Origin: Paragordius varius
Taxonomy: Eukaryota; Nematomorpha
DNA length: 64,000 nt
Reading direction: 5' to 3'
Assembly (NCBI GenBank): GCA_964247055.1
Contig: OZ176057.1
Span: 62,001 to 126,000 of the forward strand
Program-made: the position numbers and the translations under genes
In this document: piece by piece, positions 22,700 through 37,900 of the stretch
Layout: each line of letters begins with the position of its first letter
Position numbering within the stretch: the stretch's first letter is position 1
Notes under the pieces: generated by a model
Database searches by the model: none
What the model was told of the DNA's origin: nothing
What the model saw: the letters and a program-made list of their open reading frames with translations, nothing else

Positions 22700-24560
22700 C
22701 TAGCTGGCCCTGTCACGCTTCGCTGTGACGTAGTCACGCTGATATTTGCAATAAATAGAGGTAATTGTGATAAAAAATAATACAAAACATATTTAATAAA
22801 AAGTTGAATATTGTTTACTCGAAATCGACCATATTTACTGTCCATTAAAGTTATAATATGATTGGATTTTTGAGATTTTCGTTTCATGGTTAAAAATTTT
22901 TTGAAATTGTGTTCATACACCTTAGGGATATAATATGCAAATCATTTATGGTCCCTTTTTAAAGGAGAGAATGATATTATACATATTCCTCAGAAATACG
23001 TCTGAACTCGTATGGCTTCTTTTGAATATTAGCTCCAAAACCATGCCATTTTTGTATGGAGTTTCAGTTTTAAACAGATCTACCCATAGACCTATATGGA
23101 AACTGAGTTAAATTCGTTGCCTTTATAGGGCCAATATTATGAATCTTTGATACCACCGTCTCATGGGTTAATTGGATTATTCGAAAAATACCTCACACTA
23201 AAATCGTTAATGATGGCGTATTTTTGAGCATAAAGGCCCAATTAACGACTAATAAAAAAACGTTTGCTATTGTACCTGGTTACACGTAATATTTCAAGCT
23301 TTTAATGAGCTCATATGGCCTCATAAATATTCTGTAAATTAGCAAAACAACGCAATTTCTATATAGTGGCTCAGTTTTTCGGCGGCTTACCCAGGGGTAG
23401 GTATAAAAAAGCGTTGGGGAAAATTTTTGCCATATATGGGTAGTATCTGGAATTATCATGGATTCCATATGTTCCTATGAGTCTCATAAATCTAAAAATT
23501 GGCTCCAAAGGCATGCTGTATCGATATGATGACCCAGTATTACACGTATAGCCCCCTAACCAGGGAAACAAGAAAACGCTTTATTAAAATTTTGGCATTC
23601 GGTTAATACCTGGAATCATGATTGATTACAAAATCGTGGGATTTTCGAAAAATTGCCTTAAAATCATTAGTGGGGCATCAGTGCAAGGGCCTAATTAGAT
23701 AATTAAATAAAACCGTTTTACTTAAATTTTTGCCTTTTTACGGGTAATATTTTAAGCCTTTATTGAAATCCTATTGCCTGATAAGTTTTTTTAAAATTTC
23801 CCTAAAGTCACGCTTCGATATGGTGGCGCAGATATAGGCGGGTATCCTTCTACCCAGTGGCCATATAAAAAAACGTTCGATTTTTTTGCCTTTATAGGGG
23901 AATACCTAAAATCATCACTCATTCCATATGTTCATATTAGTTTTTGGAAGAATGGCTTTAAAACTAAATAATAACTAAATGATAGCGCATTTTTTAGGGA
24001 AGGACCTAATTAATAGTTTAAAAAACCGCTTGACTTAAGTTTTGCCTTTTTACGGGTAATATAAGGCCCTTATTAAACTTATATGGCCTATAAGTTTTCT
24101 GAAAATTAACCCCTAACCAACGCAATTTCGATATGGTGGCGCAGTTTTAGGCGGGTAGCTCACTACTCAGAACCAAACGCTTGATAAATTTTGTTGCCTT
24201 TTTACTGAGAATACCTGGAATCATGATTGATTTTATATGCTCTCATTAGTTCTTGAATATTGCTCAAAACTAAAAAATTGGGGGCACATTTTTCAAGGCA
24301 TGTAGGGCCTATTGATGGCTATTAAAAACCGTAGGGCCTAAATTGCCTTATTACGGGTAAAATTTTAAGCACGGATTGAACTCATATGGCCTGATAGGTT
24401 GAAATTTAACCCCAACGCTATTTCGATATAACGGGTCAGTTTTTAGCGGGTATCTCCTTACCCAGCAGCCAATTAAAAAAAAGCTCGACTAAAATTTTTG
24501 CCTTTTAACAGGGAATACCTGGAATCCTTATTGATTTTTACGGTCTCTAACCTTGGGCAA
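22700..24560. repeat. Old degenerate tandem repeat, unit about 300 bp
   Basis: A phrase like ACCTGGAATCATGATTGATT recurs near 23612, 23907, 24211 and 24507, with a weaker version near 23447. A second phrase like ACGGGTAATATTTTAAGC recurs near 23283, 23742, 24053 and 24354. Both give a period of roughly 300 bp. Each unit also has a GCGGGTA..C..ACCCAG segment (for example near 23837 and 24438). Units differ greatly, so the array is old. It begins near GCTGGCCCTGTCACGCTTCG (22704-22723), where GTCAC and GTGAC can form a small hairpin. No family is assigned and no credible coding was found. Confidence 0.6.
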
Positions 24561-25922
24561 AAAATAGATTTAAAAAATTATTTTTGTGCACCAAGTTTTT
24601 TGGAAAAAATGACATTTTACGGGGGAGCGGGTAAAATGAGGGACTAAATCAAAAAAGCGAGCCGACTATGTTCGGTGAAATCGTAAAAAAGTATAAAAAA
24701 ATCATTTTGAAATCGAATCCAACACGTTTTCTGGAAAAATGTCTCAAAGACACGATTTTTGTGGACTTGTGTTTACAAACCCGTTTACACGGGGTGGGCC
24801 TAAACTGGGGCCCTAATTCAAAAAAAGGCGAAGCTATTGCCGGGCATTCATTAATGATTATATTTTTTCGACATTTGGATTTGAATGGGTCTACCGGTTT
24901 TCTGGAAACAGATCACAAAGCCATCAGACTATTTTTATAAATATATAGATAAAACATGAAGATAGCGTGATGATGAATGCCCTTTAAACATTCAATGTAT
25001 AACGAGTGACTTTTTTGGCATATACACACATAGTATATGTTGTTAGCGAAATTTGAGTAATACCCTTGTCAGGCAATCTATTATGTTAAATTAAAAAAAT
25101 TACTTCTTGACGTCCCTTGATGATGACCTGACAACAAAAACTAATGAAACATTTATCGATCACAGACAGCCCTTATATTGTTGTGTGATTAACTTTTAGG
25201 CCTATAATAATTCTTTATAAAGACATGTATAATAGTATAATATTTTTCCATTTATTAATATTTTAAAAAATCCATACTTCTGCCCAATCTAATTTATTAT
25301 TCTGAATATCATATGTTATATAATATTATAGCCAATTTAAAGAAATAGAATATTCAATTGTCATGTAAATATGAGAGCCCTAAAGTAGGTAGATATCAAG
25401 CAAAAAGTTTTAAAAATATTTCCCAAAAATTAGGCTATTATAAGTTATCATCTTGGATATAGGGTAATACTTTGAAATGAATTTATAGCATTTTTTATTC
25501 ATTATTGAGCGAAATTTAGAGTAATTTACACTGCAAAGACAACGTGTAAAAATTAAATATTTTTTTAAAAAAATTGACCATATCTTCTCTTAATTCCCTT
25601 TAAATTTAAGTCATCTCTTTATGGGAAACGGGGATTTATTTAATTATATGACTTTTGCAATTATATGATTTATGTAGGAAATATCTTATATGGCGTAACT
25701 ATTCATACGAAATAGCTAAAACAACGATATCTAGGTTATGAAAAGTATGGTTGTTTTTTAAAAAAAATTTGACTTTTAGTTTTAATGCTTTGACTGTCAA
25801 ATGTTTGGTATAATAAGATTTTTGATCTAGTTAAAAATTGTTGTAAGCATGAGCTTCTATAACTTGCGCAACAATCATTCTATTAAATTTAATGTTTTTT
25901 AAATTTTGACAATAAATCACCT
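24561..25922. other. AT-rich stretch left of the large satellite array; no gene seen
   Basis: A 90-residue open frame at 24668-24940 matches no family I know and follows the degenerate repeat, so it is not called. A short recurring motif, AAAAGTATGGTTGT, is at about 25741. This left flank of the large array is unlike the left flank of the two short arrays, which is laccase 3' sequence. Confidence 0.6.
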
Positions 25923-28900
25923 TCATCCATCCTAATACTGAAACGTCGCGGTTTCGGTGACGGATGGATGTAAACCGAATATACGAATATCCATTAAGAC
26001 AGGTGCATCAATCAGGTCCAAGTCTTACAAAAAACCGTCCGGCAAAATATGTTCAAATTGGTTCTAAGCCAAATCCACTAACATTCTTAACTCCATCTAT
26101 CCTAATACTGAAAAGGGGTGGTTTCGGTGGCGGATGGATGTAAACTCAATATAAAATAATCCATTAAGACAGTTGCTTCAATCAGGTCCAAGTCTTACAA
26201 AAAACCGTCCGGCAAAATCTGTTTCAAAATGGTTCTCAGCCAACTCTTAACTCCATCTATCCTAATACTGAAAAGGGGTGGTTTCGGTGGCGGATGGATG
26301 TAAACTCAATATACGATAATGCATTAAAACAGTTGCATCAATCAGGTCCAAGTCTTACAAAAAACCGTCCGGCAAAATCTGTTCAAATTGGTTCTCAGCC
26401 AAATCAACCACCATTCTTAACTCCATCTATCCTAATACTGAAAAGGCATGGTTTCGGTGGCGGATGGATGTAAACTCAATATACGAATATCCATTAGGAC
26501 AGTTGCATCAATCAGTCCAAGTCTTACAAAAAACAGTCCGGCAAAATCTGTTCAAATTGGTTCTCAGCCAAATCAACCACCATTCTTAACTCCATCTATC
26601 CTAATACTGAAAAGGGGTGGTTTCGGTGGCGGATGGATGTAAACTCAATATACGAATATCCATTAAGACAGTTGCATCAATCAGGTCCAAGTCTTACAAA
26701 AAACCGTCCGGCAAAATCTGTTCAAATTGGTTCTCAGCCAATCAACCAACCTTCTTAACTCCATCTATCCTAATACTGAAAAGGGGTGGTTTCGGTGGCG
26801 GATGGATGTAAACTCAATATACGAATATCCAATAAGACCGTTGCATCAATCAGGTCCAAGTCTTACAAAAAACCGTCCGGCAAAATCTGTTTCAAATTGG
26901 GGCTCAGCCAATCAACCAACCTTCTTAACTCCATCTATCCTAATACTGAAAAGGGGTGGTTTCGGTGGCGGATGGATGTAAACTCAATATACAAATATCC
27001 ATTAAGACCGTTGCATCAATCAGGTCCAAATCTTACAAAAAACCGTCCGGCAAAATCTGTTCAAATTGGTTCTCAGCCAATCAACCAACCTTCTTAACTC
27101 CATCTATCCTAATACTGAAAAGGGGTGGTTTCGGTGGAGGATGGATGTAAACTCAATATACGAATATCCATTAAGACAGGTGCATCAATCAGGTCCAAGT
27201 CTTACAAAAAACCGTCCGGGAAAATATGTTCAAATTGGTTCTAAGCCAAATCCACTAACATTCTTAACTCCATCTATCCTAATACTGAAAAGGGGTGGTT
27301 TCGGTGGCGGATGGATGTAAACTCAATATAAAATAATCCATTAAGACAGTTGCTTCAATCAGGTCCAAGTCTTACAAAAAACCGTCCGGCAAAATCTGTT
27401 TCAAAATGGTTCTTTGCCAACTCTTAACTCCATCTATCCTAATACTGAAAAGGGGTGGTTTCGGTGGCGGATGGATGTAAACTCAATATACGATAATGCA
27501 TTAAAACAGTTGCATCAATCAGGTCCAAGTCTTACAAAAAACCGTCCGGCAAAATCTGTTCAAATTGGTTCTCAGCCAAATCAACCACCATTCTTAACTC
27601 CATCTATCCTAATACTGAAAAGGCATGGTTTCGGTGGCGGATGGATGTAAACTCAATATACGAATATCCATTAGGACAGTTGCATCAATCAGTCCAAGTC
27701 TTACAAAAAACAGTCCGGCAAAATCTGTTCAAATTGGTTCTCAGCCAAATCAACCACCATTCTTAACTCCATCTATCCTAATACTGAAAAGGGGTGGTTT
27801 CGGTGGCGGATGGATGTAAACTCAATATACGAATATCCATTAAGACAGTTGCATCAATCAGGTCCAAGTCTTACAAAAAACCGTCCGGCAAAATCTGTTC
27901 AAATTGGTTCTCAGCCAATCAACCAACCTTCTTAACTCCATCTATCCTAATACTGAAAAGGGGTGGTTTCGGTGGCGGATGGATGTAAACTCAATATACG
28001 AATATCCAATAAGACCGTTGCATCAATCAGGTCCAAGTCTTACAAAAAACCGTCCGGCAAAATCTGTTTCAAATTGGGGCTCAGCCAATCAACCAACCTT
28101 CTTAACTCCATCTATCCTAATACTGAAAAGGGGTGGTTTCGGTGGCGGATGGATGTAAACTCAATATACAAATATCCATTAAGACCGTTGCATCAATCAG
28201 GTCCAAATCTTACAAAAAACCGTCCGGCAAAATCTGTTCAAATTGGTTCTCAGCCAATCAACCAACCTTCTTAACTCCATCTATCCTAATACTGAAAAGG
28301 GGTGGTTTCGGTGGAGGATGGATGTAAACTCAATATACGAATATCCATTAAGACAGGTGCATCAATCAGGTCCAAGTCTTACAAAAAACCGTCCGGGAAA
28401 ATATGTTCAAATTGGTTCTAAGCCAAATCCACTAACATTCTTAACTCCATCTATCCTAATACTGAAAAGAGGTGGTTTCGGTGGCGGATGGATGTAAACT
28501 CAATATACGATAATCCATTAAGACAGTTGCTTCAATCAAATCCAAGTCTAACAAAAAACCGTCCGGCAAAATATGTTCAAATTGGTTCTAAGCCAAATCC
28601 ACTAACATTCTTAACTCCATCTATCCTAATACTGAAAAGGGGTGGTTTCGGTGGCGGATGGATGTAAACTCAATATACGAATATCCATTAAGACAGTTGC
28701 ATCAATCAGGTCCAAGTCTTACAAAAAACCGTCCGGCAAAATCTGTTCAAATTGGTTCTCAGCCAATCAACCAACCTTCTTAACTCCATCTATCCTAATA
28801 CTGAAAAGGGGTGGTTTCGGTGGCGGATGGATGTAAACTCAATATACAAATATCCATTAAGACCGTTGCATCAATCAGGTCCAAATCTTACAAAAAACCG

Positions 28901-31900
28901 TCCGGCAAAATCTGTTCAAATTGGTTCTCAGCCAATCAACCAACCTTCTTAACTCCATCTATCCTAATACTGAAAAGGGGTGGTTTCGGTGGAGGATGGA
29001 TGTAAACTCAATATACGAATATCCATTAAGACAGGTGCATCAATCAGGTCCAAGTCTTACAAAAAACCGTCCGGGAAAATATGTTCAAATTGGTTCTAAG
29101 CCAAATCCACTAACATTCTTAACTCCATCTATCCTAATACTGAAAAGGGGTGGTTTCGGTGGCGGATGGATGTAAACTCAATATAAAATAATCCATTAAG
29201 ACAGTTGCTTCAATCAGGTCCAAGTCTTACAAAAAACCGTCCGGCAAAATCTGTTTCAAAATGGTTCTCAGCCAACTCTTAACTCCATCTATCCTAATAC
29301 TGAAAAGGGGTGGTTTCGGTGGCGGATGGATGTAAACTCAATATACGATAATGCATTAAAACAGTTGCTTCAATCAAATCCAAGTCTAACAAAAAACCGT
29401 CCGGCAAAATATGTTCAAATTGGTTCTAAGCCAAATCCACTAACATTCTTAACTCCATCTATCCTAATACTGAAAAGGGGTGGTTTCGGTGGCGGATGGA
29501 TGTAAACTCAATATACGAATATCCATTAAGACAGTTGCATCAATCAGGTCCAAGTCTTACAAAAAACCGTCCGGCAAAATCTGTTCAAATTGGTTCTCAG
29601 CCAATCAACCAACCTTCTTAACTCCATCTATCCTAATACTGAAAAGGGGTGGTTTCGGTGGCGGATGGATGTAAACTCAATATACAAATATCCATTAAGA
29701 CCGTTGCATCAATCAGGTCCAAATCTTACAAAAAACCGTCCGGCAAAATCTGTTCAAATTGGTTCTCAGCCAATCAACCAACCTTCTTAACTCCATCTAT
29801 CCTAATACTGAAAAGGGGTGGTTTCGGTGGAGGATGGATGTAAACTCAATATACGAATATCCATTAAGACAGGTGCATCAATCAGGTCCAAGTCTTACAA
29901 AAAACCGTCCGGGAAAATATGTTCAAATTGGTTCTAAGCCAAATCCACTAACATTCTTAACTCCATCTATCCTAATACTGAAAAGGGGTGGTTTCGGTGG
30001 CGGATGGATGTAAACTCAATATAAAATAATCCATTAAGACAGTTGCTTCAATCAGGTCCAAGTCTTACAAAAAACCGTCCGGCAAAATCTGTTTCAAAAT
30101 GGTTCTCAGCCAACTCTTAACTCCATCTATCCTAATACTGAAAAGGGGTGGTTTCGGTGGCGGATGGATGTAAACTCAATATACGATAATGCATTAAAAC
30201 AGTTGCATCAATCAGGTCCAAGTCTTACAAAAAACCGTCCGGCAAAATCTGTTCAAATTGGTTCTCAGCCAAATCAACCACCATTCTTAACTCCATCTAT
30301 CCTAATACTGAAAAGGCATGGTTTCGGTGGCGGATGGATGTAAACTCAATATACGAATATCCATTAGGACAGTTGCATCAATCAGTCCAAGTCTTACAAA
30401 AAACAGTCCGGCAAAATCTGTTCAAATTGGTTCTCAGCCAAATCAACCACCATTCTTAACTCCATCTATCCTAATACTGAAAAGGGGTGGTTTCGGTGGC
30501 GGATGGATGTAAACTCAATATACGAATATCCATTAAGACAGTTGCATCAATCAGGTCCAAGTCTTACAAAAAACCGTCCGGCAAAATCTGTTCAAATTGG
30601 TTCTCAGCCAATCAACCAACCTTCTTAACTCCATCTATCCTAATACTGAAAAGGGGTGGTTTCGGTGGCGGATGGATGTAAACTCAATATACGAATATCC
30701 AATAAGACCGTTGCATCAATCAGGTCCAAGTCTTACAAAAAACCGTCCGGCAAAATCTGTTTCAAATTGGGGCTCAGCCAATCAACCAACCTTCTTAACT
30801 CCATCTATCCTAATACTGAAAAGGGGTGGTTTCGGTGGCGGATGGATGTAAACTCAATATACAAATATCCATTAAGACCGTTGCATCAATCAGGTCCAAA
30901 TCTTACAAAAAACCGTCCGGCAAAATCTGTTCAAATTGGTTCTCAGCCAATCAACCAACCTTCTTAACTCCATCTATCCTAATACTGAAAAGGGGTGGTT
31001 TCGGTGGAGGATGGATGTAAACTCAATATACGAATATCCATTAAGACAGGTGCATCAATCAGGTCCAAGTCTTACAAAAAACCGTCCGGGAAAATATGTT
31101 CAAATTGGTTCTAAGCCAAATCCACTAACATTCTTAACTCCATCTATCCTAATACTGAAAAGAGGTGGTTTCGGTGGCGGATGGATGTAAACTCAATATA
31201 CGATAATCCATTAAGACAGTTGCTTCAATCAAATCCAAGTCTAACAAAAAACCGTCCGGCAAAATATGTTCAAATTGGTTCTAAGCCAAATCCACTAACA
31301 TTCTTAACTCCATCTATCCTAATACTGAAAAGGGGTGGTTTCGGTGGCGGATGGATGTAAACTCAATATACGAATATCCATTAAGACAGTTGCATCAATC
31401 AGGTCCAAGTCTTACAAAAAACCGTCCGGCAAAATCTGTTCAAATTGGTTCTCAGCCAATCAACCAACCTTCTTAACTCCATCTATCCTAATACTGAAAA
31501 GGGGTGGTTTCGGTGGCGGATGGATGTAAACTCAATATACAAATATCCATTAAGACCGTTGCATCAATCAGGTCCATCCATATCTTACAAAAAACCGTCC
31601 GGCAAAATCTGTTTCAAATTGGTTCTCAGCCAATCAACCAACCTTTTTAACTCCATCTATCCTAATACTGAAAAGGGGTGGTTTCGGTGGCTGATGGATG
31701 TAAACTCAATATACGAATATCCATTAAGACAGTTGCATCAATCAGGTCCAAGTCTTACAAAAAACCGTCCGGCAAAATCTGTTCAAATTGGTTCTCAGCC
31801 AAATCAACCACCATTCTTAACTCCATCTATTCTAATACTGAAAAGGGGTTGTTTCGGTGGCGGATGGATGTAAACTCATTATACAAATATCCATTAAGAC

Positions 31901-34900
31901 CGTTGCATCAATCAGGTCCAAATCTTACAAAAAACCGTCCGGCAAAATCTGTTCAAATTGGTTCTCAGCGAATCAACCACCATTCTTAACTCCATCTATC
32001 CTAATACTGAAAAGGGGTAGTTTCGGTGGCGGATGGATTTCAATATACGAATATCCATTAAGACCGTTGCATCAATCAGGTCCAAATCTTACAAAAAACC
32101 GTCCGGCAAAATCTGTTGAAATTGGTTCTCAGCCAATCAACCAACCTTCTTAACTCCATCTATCCTAATACTGAAAAGGGGTGGTTTCGGTGGCGGATAT
32201 GTAAACTCAATATACGAATATCCATTAAGACAGTTGCATCAATCAGGTCCAAGTCTTACAAAAAACCGTCCGGCAAAATCTGTTCAAATTGGTTCTCAGC
32301 CAATCAACCAACCTTCTTAACTCCATCTATCCTAATACTGAAAAGGGGTGGTTTCGGTGGCGGATGGATGTAAACTCAATATACGAATATCCAATAAGAC
32401 CGTTGCATCAATCAGGTTTAAGTCTTACAAAAAACCGTCCGGCAAAATCTGTTTCAAATTGGTTCTCAGAGAACTCAACCAACATTCTTAACTCCATCTA
32501 TCCTAATACTGAAAAGGGGTGGTTTCGGTGGCGGATGGATGTAAACTCAATATACGAATATCCATTAAGACAGGTGCATCAATCAGGTCCAAGTCTTACA
32601 AAAAACCGTCCGGCAAAATATGTTCAAATTGGTTCTAAGCCAAATCCACTAACATTCTTAACTCCATCTATCCTAATACTGAAAAGGGGTGGTTTCGGTG
32701 GCGGATGGATGTAAACTCAATATACGATAATCCATTAAGACAGTTGCTTCAATCAGGTCCAAGTCTTACAAAAAACCGTCCGGCAAAATCTGTTTCAAAT
32801 TGGGGCTCAGCCAATCAACCAACCTTCTTAACTCCATCTATCCTAATACTGAAAAGGGGTGGTTTCGGTGGCGGATGGATGTAAACTCAATATACAAATA
32901 TCCATTAAGACCGTTGCATCAATCAGGTCCAAATCTTACAAAAAACCGTCCGGCAAAATCTGTTCAAATTGGTTCTCAGCCAATCAACCAACCTTCTTAA
33001 CTCCATCTATCCTAATACTGAAAAGGGGTGGTTTCGGTGGCGGATGGATGTAAACTCAATATACGAATATCCATTAAGACAGGTGCATCAATCAGGTCCA
33101 AGTCTTACAAAAAACCGTCCGGCAAAATATGTTCAAATTGGTTCTAAGCCAAATCCACTAACATTCTTAACTCCATCTATCCTAATACTGAAAAGGGGTG
33201 GTTTCGGTGGCGGATGGATGTAAACTCAATATACGATAATCCATTAAGACAGTTGCTTCAATCAAATCCAAGTCTAACAAAAAACCGTCCGGCAAAATAT
33301 GTTCAAATTGGTTCTAAGCCAAATCCACTAACATTCTTAACTCCATCTATCCTAATACTGAAAAGGGGTGGTTTCGGTGGCGGATGGATGTAAACCCAAT
33401 ATACGAATATCCATTAAGACAGTTGCATCAATCAGGTCCAAGTCTTACAAAAAACCGTCCGGCAAAATCTGTTCAAATTGGTTCTCAGCCAATCAACCAA
33501 CCTTCTTAACTCCATCTATCCTAATACTGAAAAGGGGTGGTTTCGGTGGCGGATGGATGTAAACTCAATATACAAATATCCATTAAGACCGTTGCATCAA
33601 TCAGGTCCATCCATATCTTACAAAAAACCGTCCGGCAAAATCTGTTTCAAATTGGTTCTCAGCCAATCAACCAACCTTCTTAACTCCATCTATCCTAATA
33701 CTGAAAAGGGGTGGTTTCGGTGGCGGATGGATGTAAACTCAATATACGAATATCCATTAAGACAGTTGCATCAATCAGGTCCAAGTCTTACAAAAAACCG
33801 TCCGGCAAAATCTGTTCAAATTGGTTCTCAGCCAAATCAACCAACCTTCCTAACTCCATCTATCCTAATACTGAAAAGGGGTGGTTTCGGTGGCGGATGG
33901 ATGTAAACTCAATATACGAATATCCAATAAGACCGTTGCATCAATCAGGTCCAAGTCTTACAAAAAACCGTCCGGCAAAATCTGTTTCAAATTGGTTCTC
34001 AGCCAACTCAACCAACATTCTTAACTCCATCTATCCCAATACTGAAAAGGGGTGGTTTCGGTGGCGGATGGATGTAAACTCAATATACGATAATGCAATA
34101 AAACAGTTGCATCAATCAGGTCCAAGTCTTACAAAAAACCGTCCGGCAAAATCTGTTCAAATTGGTTCTCAGCCAATCAACCAACCTTCTTAACTCCATC
34201 TATCCTAATACTGAAAAGGGGTGGTTTCGGTGGCGGATGGATGTAAACTCAATATACGAATATCCATTAGTTGCATCAATCAGGTCCAAGTCTTACAAAA
34301 AACCGGCCGGCGAAATCTGTTCAAATTGTTTCTCAGCCAAATCAACCACCATTCTTAACTCCATCTATCCTAATACTGAAAAGGGGTGGTTTCGGTGGCG
34401 GATGGATGTAAACTCAATATACGAATATCCATTAAGACAGTTGCATCAATCAGGTCCAAGTCTTACAAAAAACCGTCCGGCAAAATCTGTTCAAATTGGT
34501 TCTCAGCCAATCAACCAACCTTCTTAACTCCATCTATCCTAATACTGAAAAGGGGTGGTTTCGGTGGCGGATGGATGTAAACTCAATATACGAATATCCA
34601 TTAAGACAGTTGCATCAATCAGGTCCAAGTCTTACAAAAAACCGTCCGGCAAAATCTGTTCAAATTGGTTCTCAGCCAAATCAACCAACCTTCCTAACTC
34701 CATCTATCCTAATACTGAAAAGGGGTGGTTTCGGTGGCGGATGGATGTAAACTCATACGAATATCCATTAGGACAGTTGCATCAATCAGGTCCAAGTCTT
34801 ACAAAAAACAGTCCGGCAAAATCTGTTAAAATTGGTTCTCAGCCAAATCAACCACCATTCTTAACTCCATCTATCCTAATACTGAAAAGGGGTGGTTTCG

Positions 34901-37900
34901 GTGGCGGATGGATGTAAACTCAATATACGAATATCCATTAAGACAGTTGCATCAATCAGGTCCAAGTCTTACAAAAAACCGTCCGGCAAAATCTGTTCAA
35001 ATTGGTTCTCAGCCAATCAACCAACCCTCTTAACTCCATCTATCCTAATACTGAAAAGGGGTGGTTTCGGTGGCGGATGGATGTAAACTCAATATACGAA
35101 TATCCAATAAGACCGTTGCATCAATCAGGTCCAAGTCTTACAAAAAACCGTCCGGCAAAATATGTCAAATTCGTTCTAAGCCAAATCCACTAACATTCTT
35201 AACTCCATCTATCCTAATACTGAAAAGGGGTGGTTTCGGTGGCGGATGGATGTAAACTCAATATACGAATATCCATTAAGACAGTTGCATCAATCAGGTC
35301 CAAGTCTTACAAAAAATCGTCCGGCAAAATCTGTACAAATTGGTTCTCCTCCAAATCAAAAAATCTTCCTAACTCCATCTATCCTAATACTGAAACGGGG
35401 TGGTTTCGGTGGCGGATGGATGTAAACTCAATATACGACTATCCATTAAGACCGTTGCATCAATCAGGTCCAAGTCTTACAAAAAACCGTCCGGCAAAAT
35501 CTGTTCAAATTATTTCTCAGCCAAATCAACCACCATTCTTAACTCCATCTATCCTAATACTGAAAAGGGGTGGTTTCGGCGGATGGATGTAAACTCAATA
35601 TACGAATATCCATTAAGACCGTTGCATCAATCACGTCCAAGTCTTACAAAAAACCGTCCGGCAAAATCTGTTCAAATTGGTTCTCAGCCAAATCAACCAA
35701 CCTTCCTAACTCCATCTATCCTAATACTGAAAAGGGGTGGTTTCGGTGGCGGATGAATATAAACTTAATATACGAATATCCATTAAGACTGTTGCATCAA
35801 TCAGGTCCAAGTCTTACAAAAAACCGTCCGGCAAAATCTGTTCAAATTGGTTCTCAGCCAATCAACCAACCTTCTTAACTCCATCTATCCTAATACTGAA
35901 AAGGGGTGGTTTCGGTGGCGGATGGATGTAAACTCAATATACGAATATCCATTAGTTGCATCAATCAGGTCCAAGTCTTACAAAAAACCGTCCGGCAAAA
36001 TCTGTTCAAATTGGTTCTCAGCCAATCAACCAACCTTCTTAACTCCATCTATCCTAATACTGAAAAGGAGTGGTTTCGGTGGCGGATGGATGTAAACTCA
36101 ATATACGAATATCCATTAAGACAGTTGCATCAATCAGGTCCAAGTCTTACAAAAAACCGTCCGGCAAAATCTGTTCAAATTGGTTCTCAGCCAATCAACC
36201 AACCTTCTTAACTCCATCTATCCTAATACTGAAAAGGGGTGGTTTCGGTGGCGGATGGATGTAAACTCAATATACAAATATCCATTAAGACCGTTGCATC
36301 AATCAGGTCCATCCATATCTTACAAAAAACCGTCCGGCAAAATCTGTTCAAATTGGTTCTTAGCCATATCAACCACCAATCTTAACTCCATCTATCCTAA
36401 TACTGAAAAGGGGTGGTTTCGGTGGCGGATGGATGTAAACTCAATATACGAATATCCATTAAGACAGTTGCATCAATCAGGTCCAAGTCTTACAAAAAAC
36501 CGTCCGGCAAAATCTGTTCAAATTGGTTCTCAGCCAAATCAACCACCATTCTTAACTCCATCTATCCTAATACTGAAAAGGGGTTGTTTCGGTGGCGGAT
36601 GGATGTAAACTCAATATACAAATATCCATTAAGACCGTTGCATCAATCAGGTCCAAATCTTACCGTCCGGCAAAATCTGTTCAAATTGGTTCTCAGCGAA
36701 TCAACCACCATTCTTAACTCCATCTATCCTAATACTGAAAAGGGGTAGTTTCGGTGGCGGATGGATGTAAACTCAATATACGAATATCCATTAAGACCGT
36801 TGCATCAATCAGGTCCAAATCTTACAAAAAACCGTCCGGCAAAATCTGTTCAAATTGGTTCTCAGCCAATCAACCAACCTTCTTAACTCCATCTATCCTA
36901 ATACTGAAAAGGGGTGGTTTGGGTGGCGGATATTTAAACTCAATATACGAATATCCAATAAGACCGTTGCATCAATCAGGTTTAAGTCTTACAAAAAACC
37001 GTCCGGCAAAATCTGTTTCAAATTGGTTCTCAGCCAACTCAACCAACATTCTTAACTCCATCTATCCTAATACTGAAAAGGGGTGGTTTCGGTGGCGGAT
37101 GGATGTAAACTCAATATACGATAATGCAATAAAACAGTTGCATCAATCAGGTCCAAGTCTTACAAAAAACCGTCCGGCAAAATCTGTTCAAATTGGTTCT
37201 CAGCCAATCAACCAACCTTCTTAACTCCATCTATCCTAATACTGAAAAGGGGTGGTTTCGGTGGCGGATGGATGTAAACTCAATATACGAATATCCATTA
37301 GTTGCATCAATCAGGTCCAAGTCTTACAAAAAACCGGCCGGCGAAATCTGTTCAAATTGTTTCTCAGCCAAATCAACCACCATTCTTAACTCCATCTATC
37401 CTAATACTGAAAAGGGGTGGTTTCGGTGGCGGATGGATGTAAACTCAATATACGAATATCCATTAAGACAGTTGCATCAATCAGGTCCAAGTCTTACAAA
37501 AAACCGTCCGGCAAAATCTGTTCAAATTGGTTCTCAGCCAATCAACCAACCTTCTTAACTCCATCTATCCTAATACTGAAAAGGGGTGGTTTCGGTGGCG
37601 GATGGATGTAAACTCAATATACGAATATCCATTAAGACAGTTGCATCAATCAGGTCCAAGTCTTACAAAAAACCGTCCGGCAAAATCTGTTCAAATTGGT
37701 TCTCAGCCAAATCAACCAACCTTCCTAACTCCATCTATCCTAATACTGAAAAGGGGTGGTTTCGGTGGCGGATGGATGTAAACTCAATATACGAATATCC
37801 ATTAGGACAGTTGCATCAATCAGGTCCAAGTCTTACAAAAAACAGTCCGGCAAAATCTGTTCAAATTGGTTCTCAGCCAAATCAACCACCATTCTTAACT

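Noticed and set aside
24668-24940. 90-residue open frame beside the degenerate repeat
   Set aside because: No recognised family, no splice or gene context, and it lies in sequence that looks repeat-derived.
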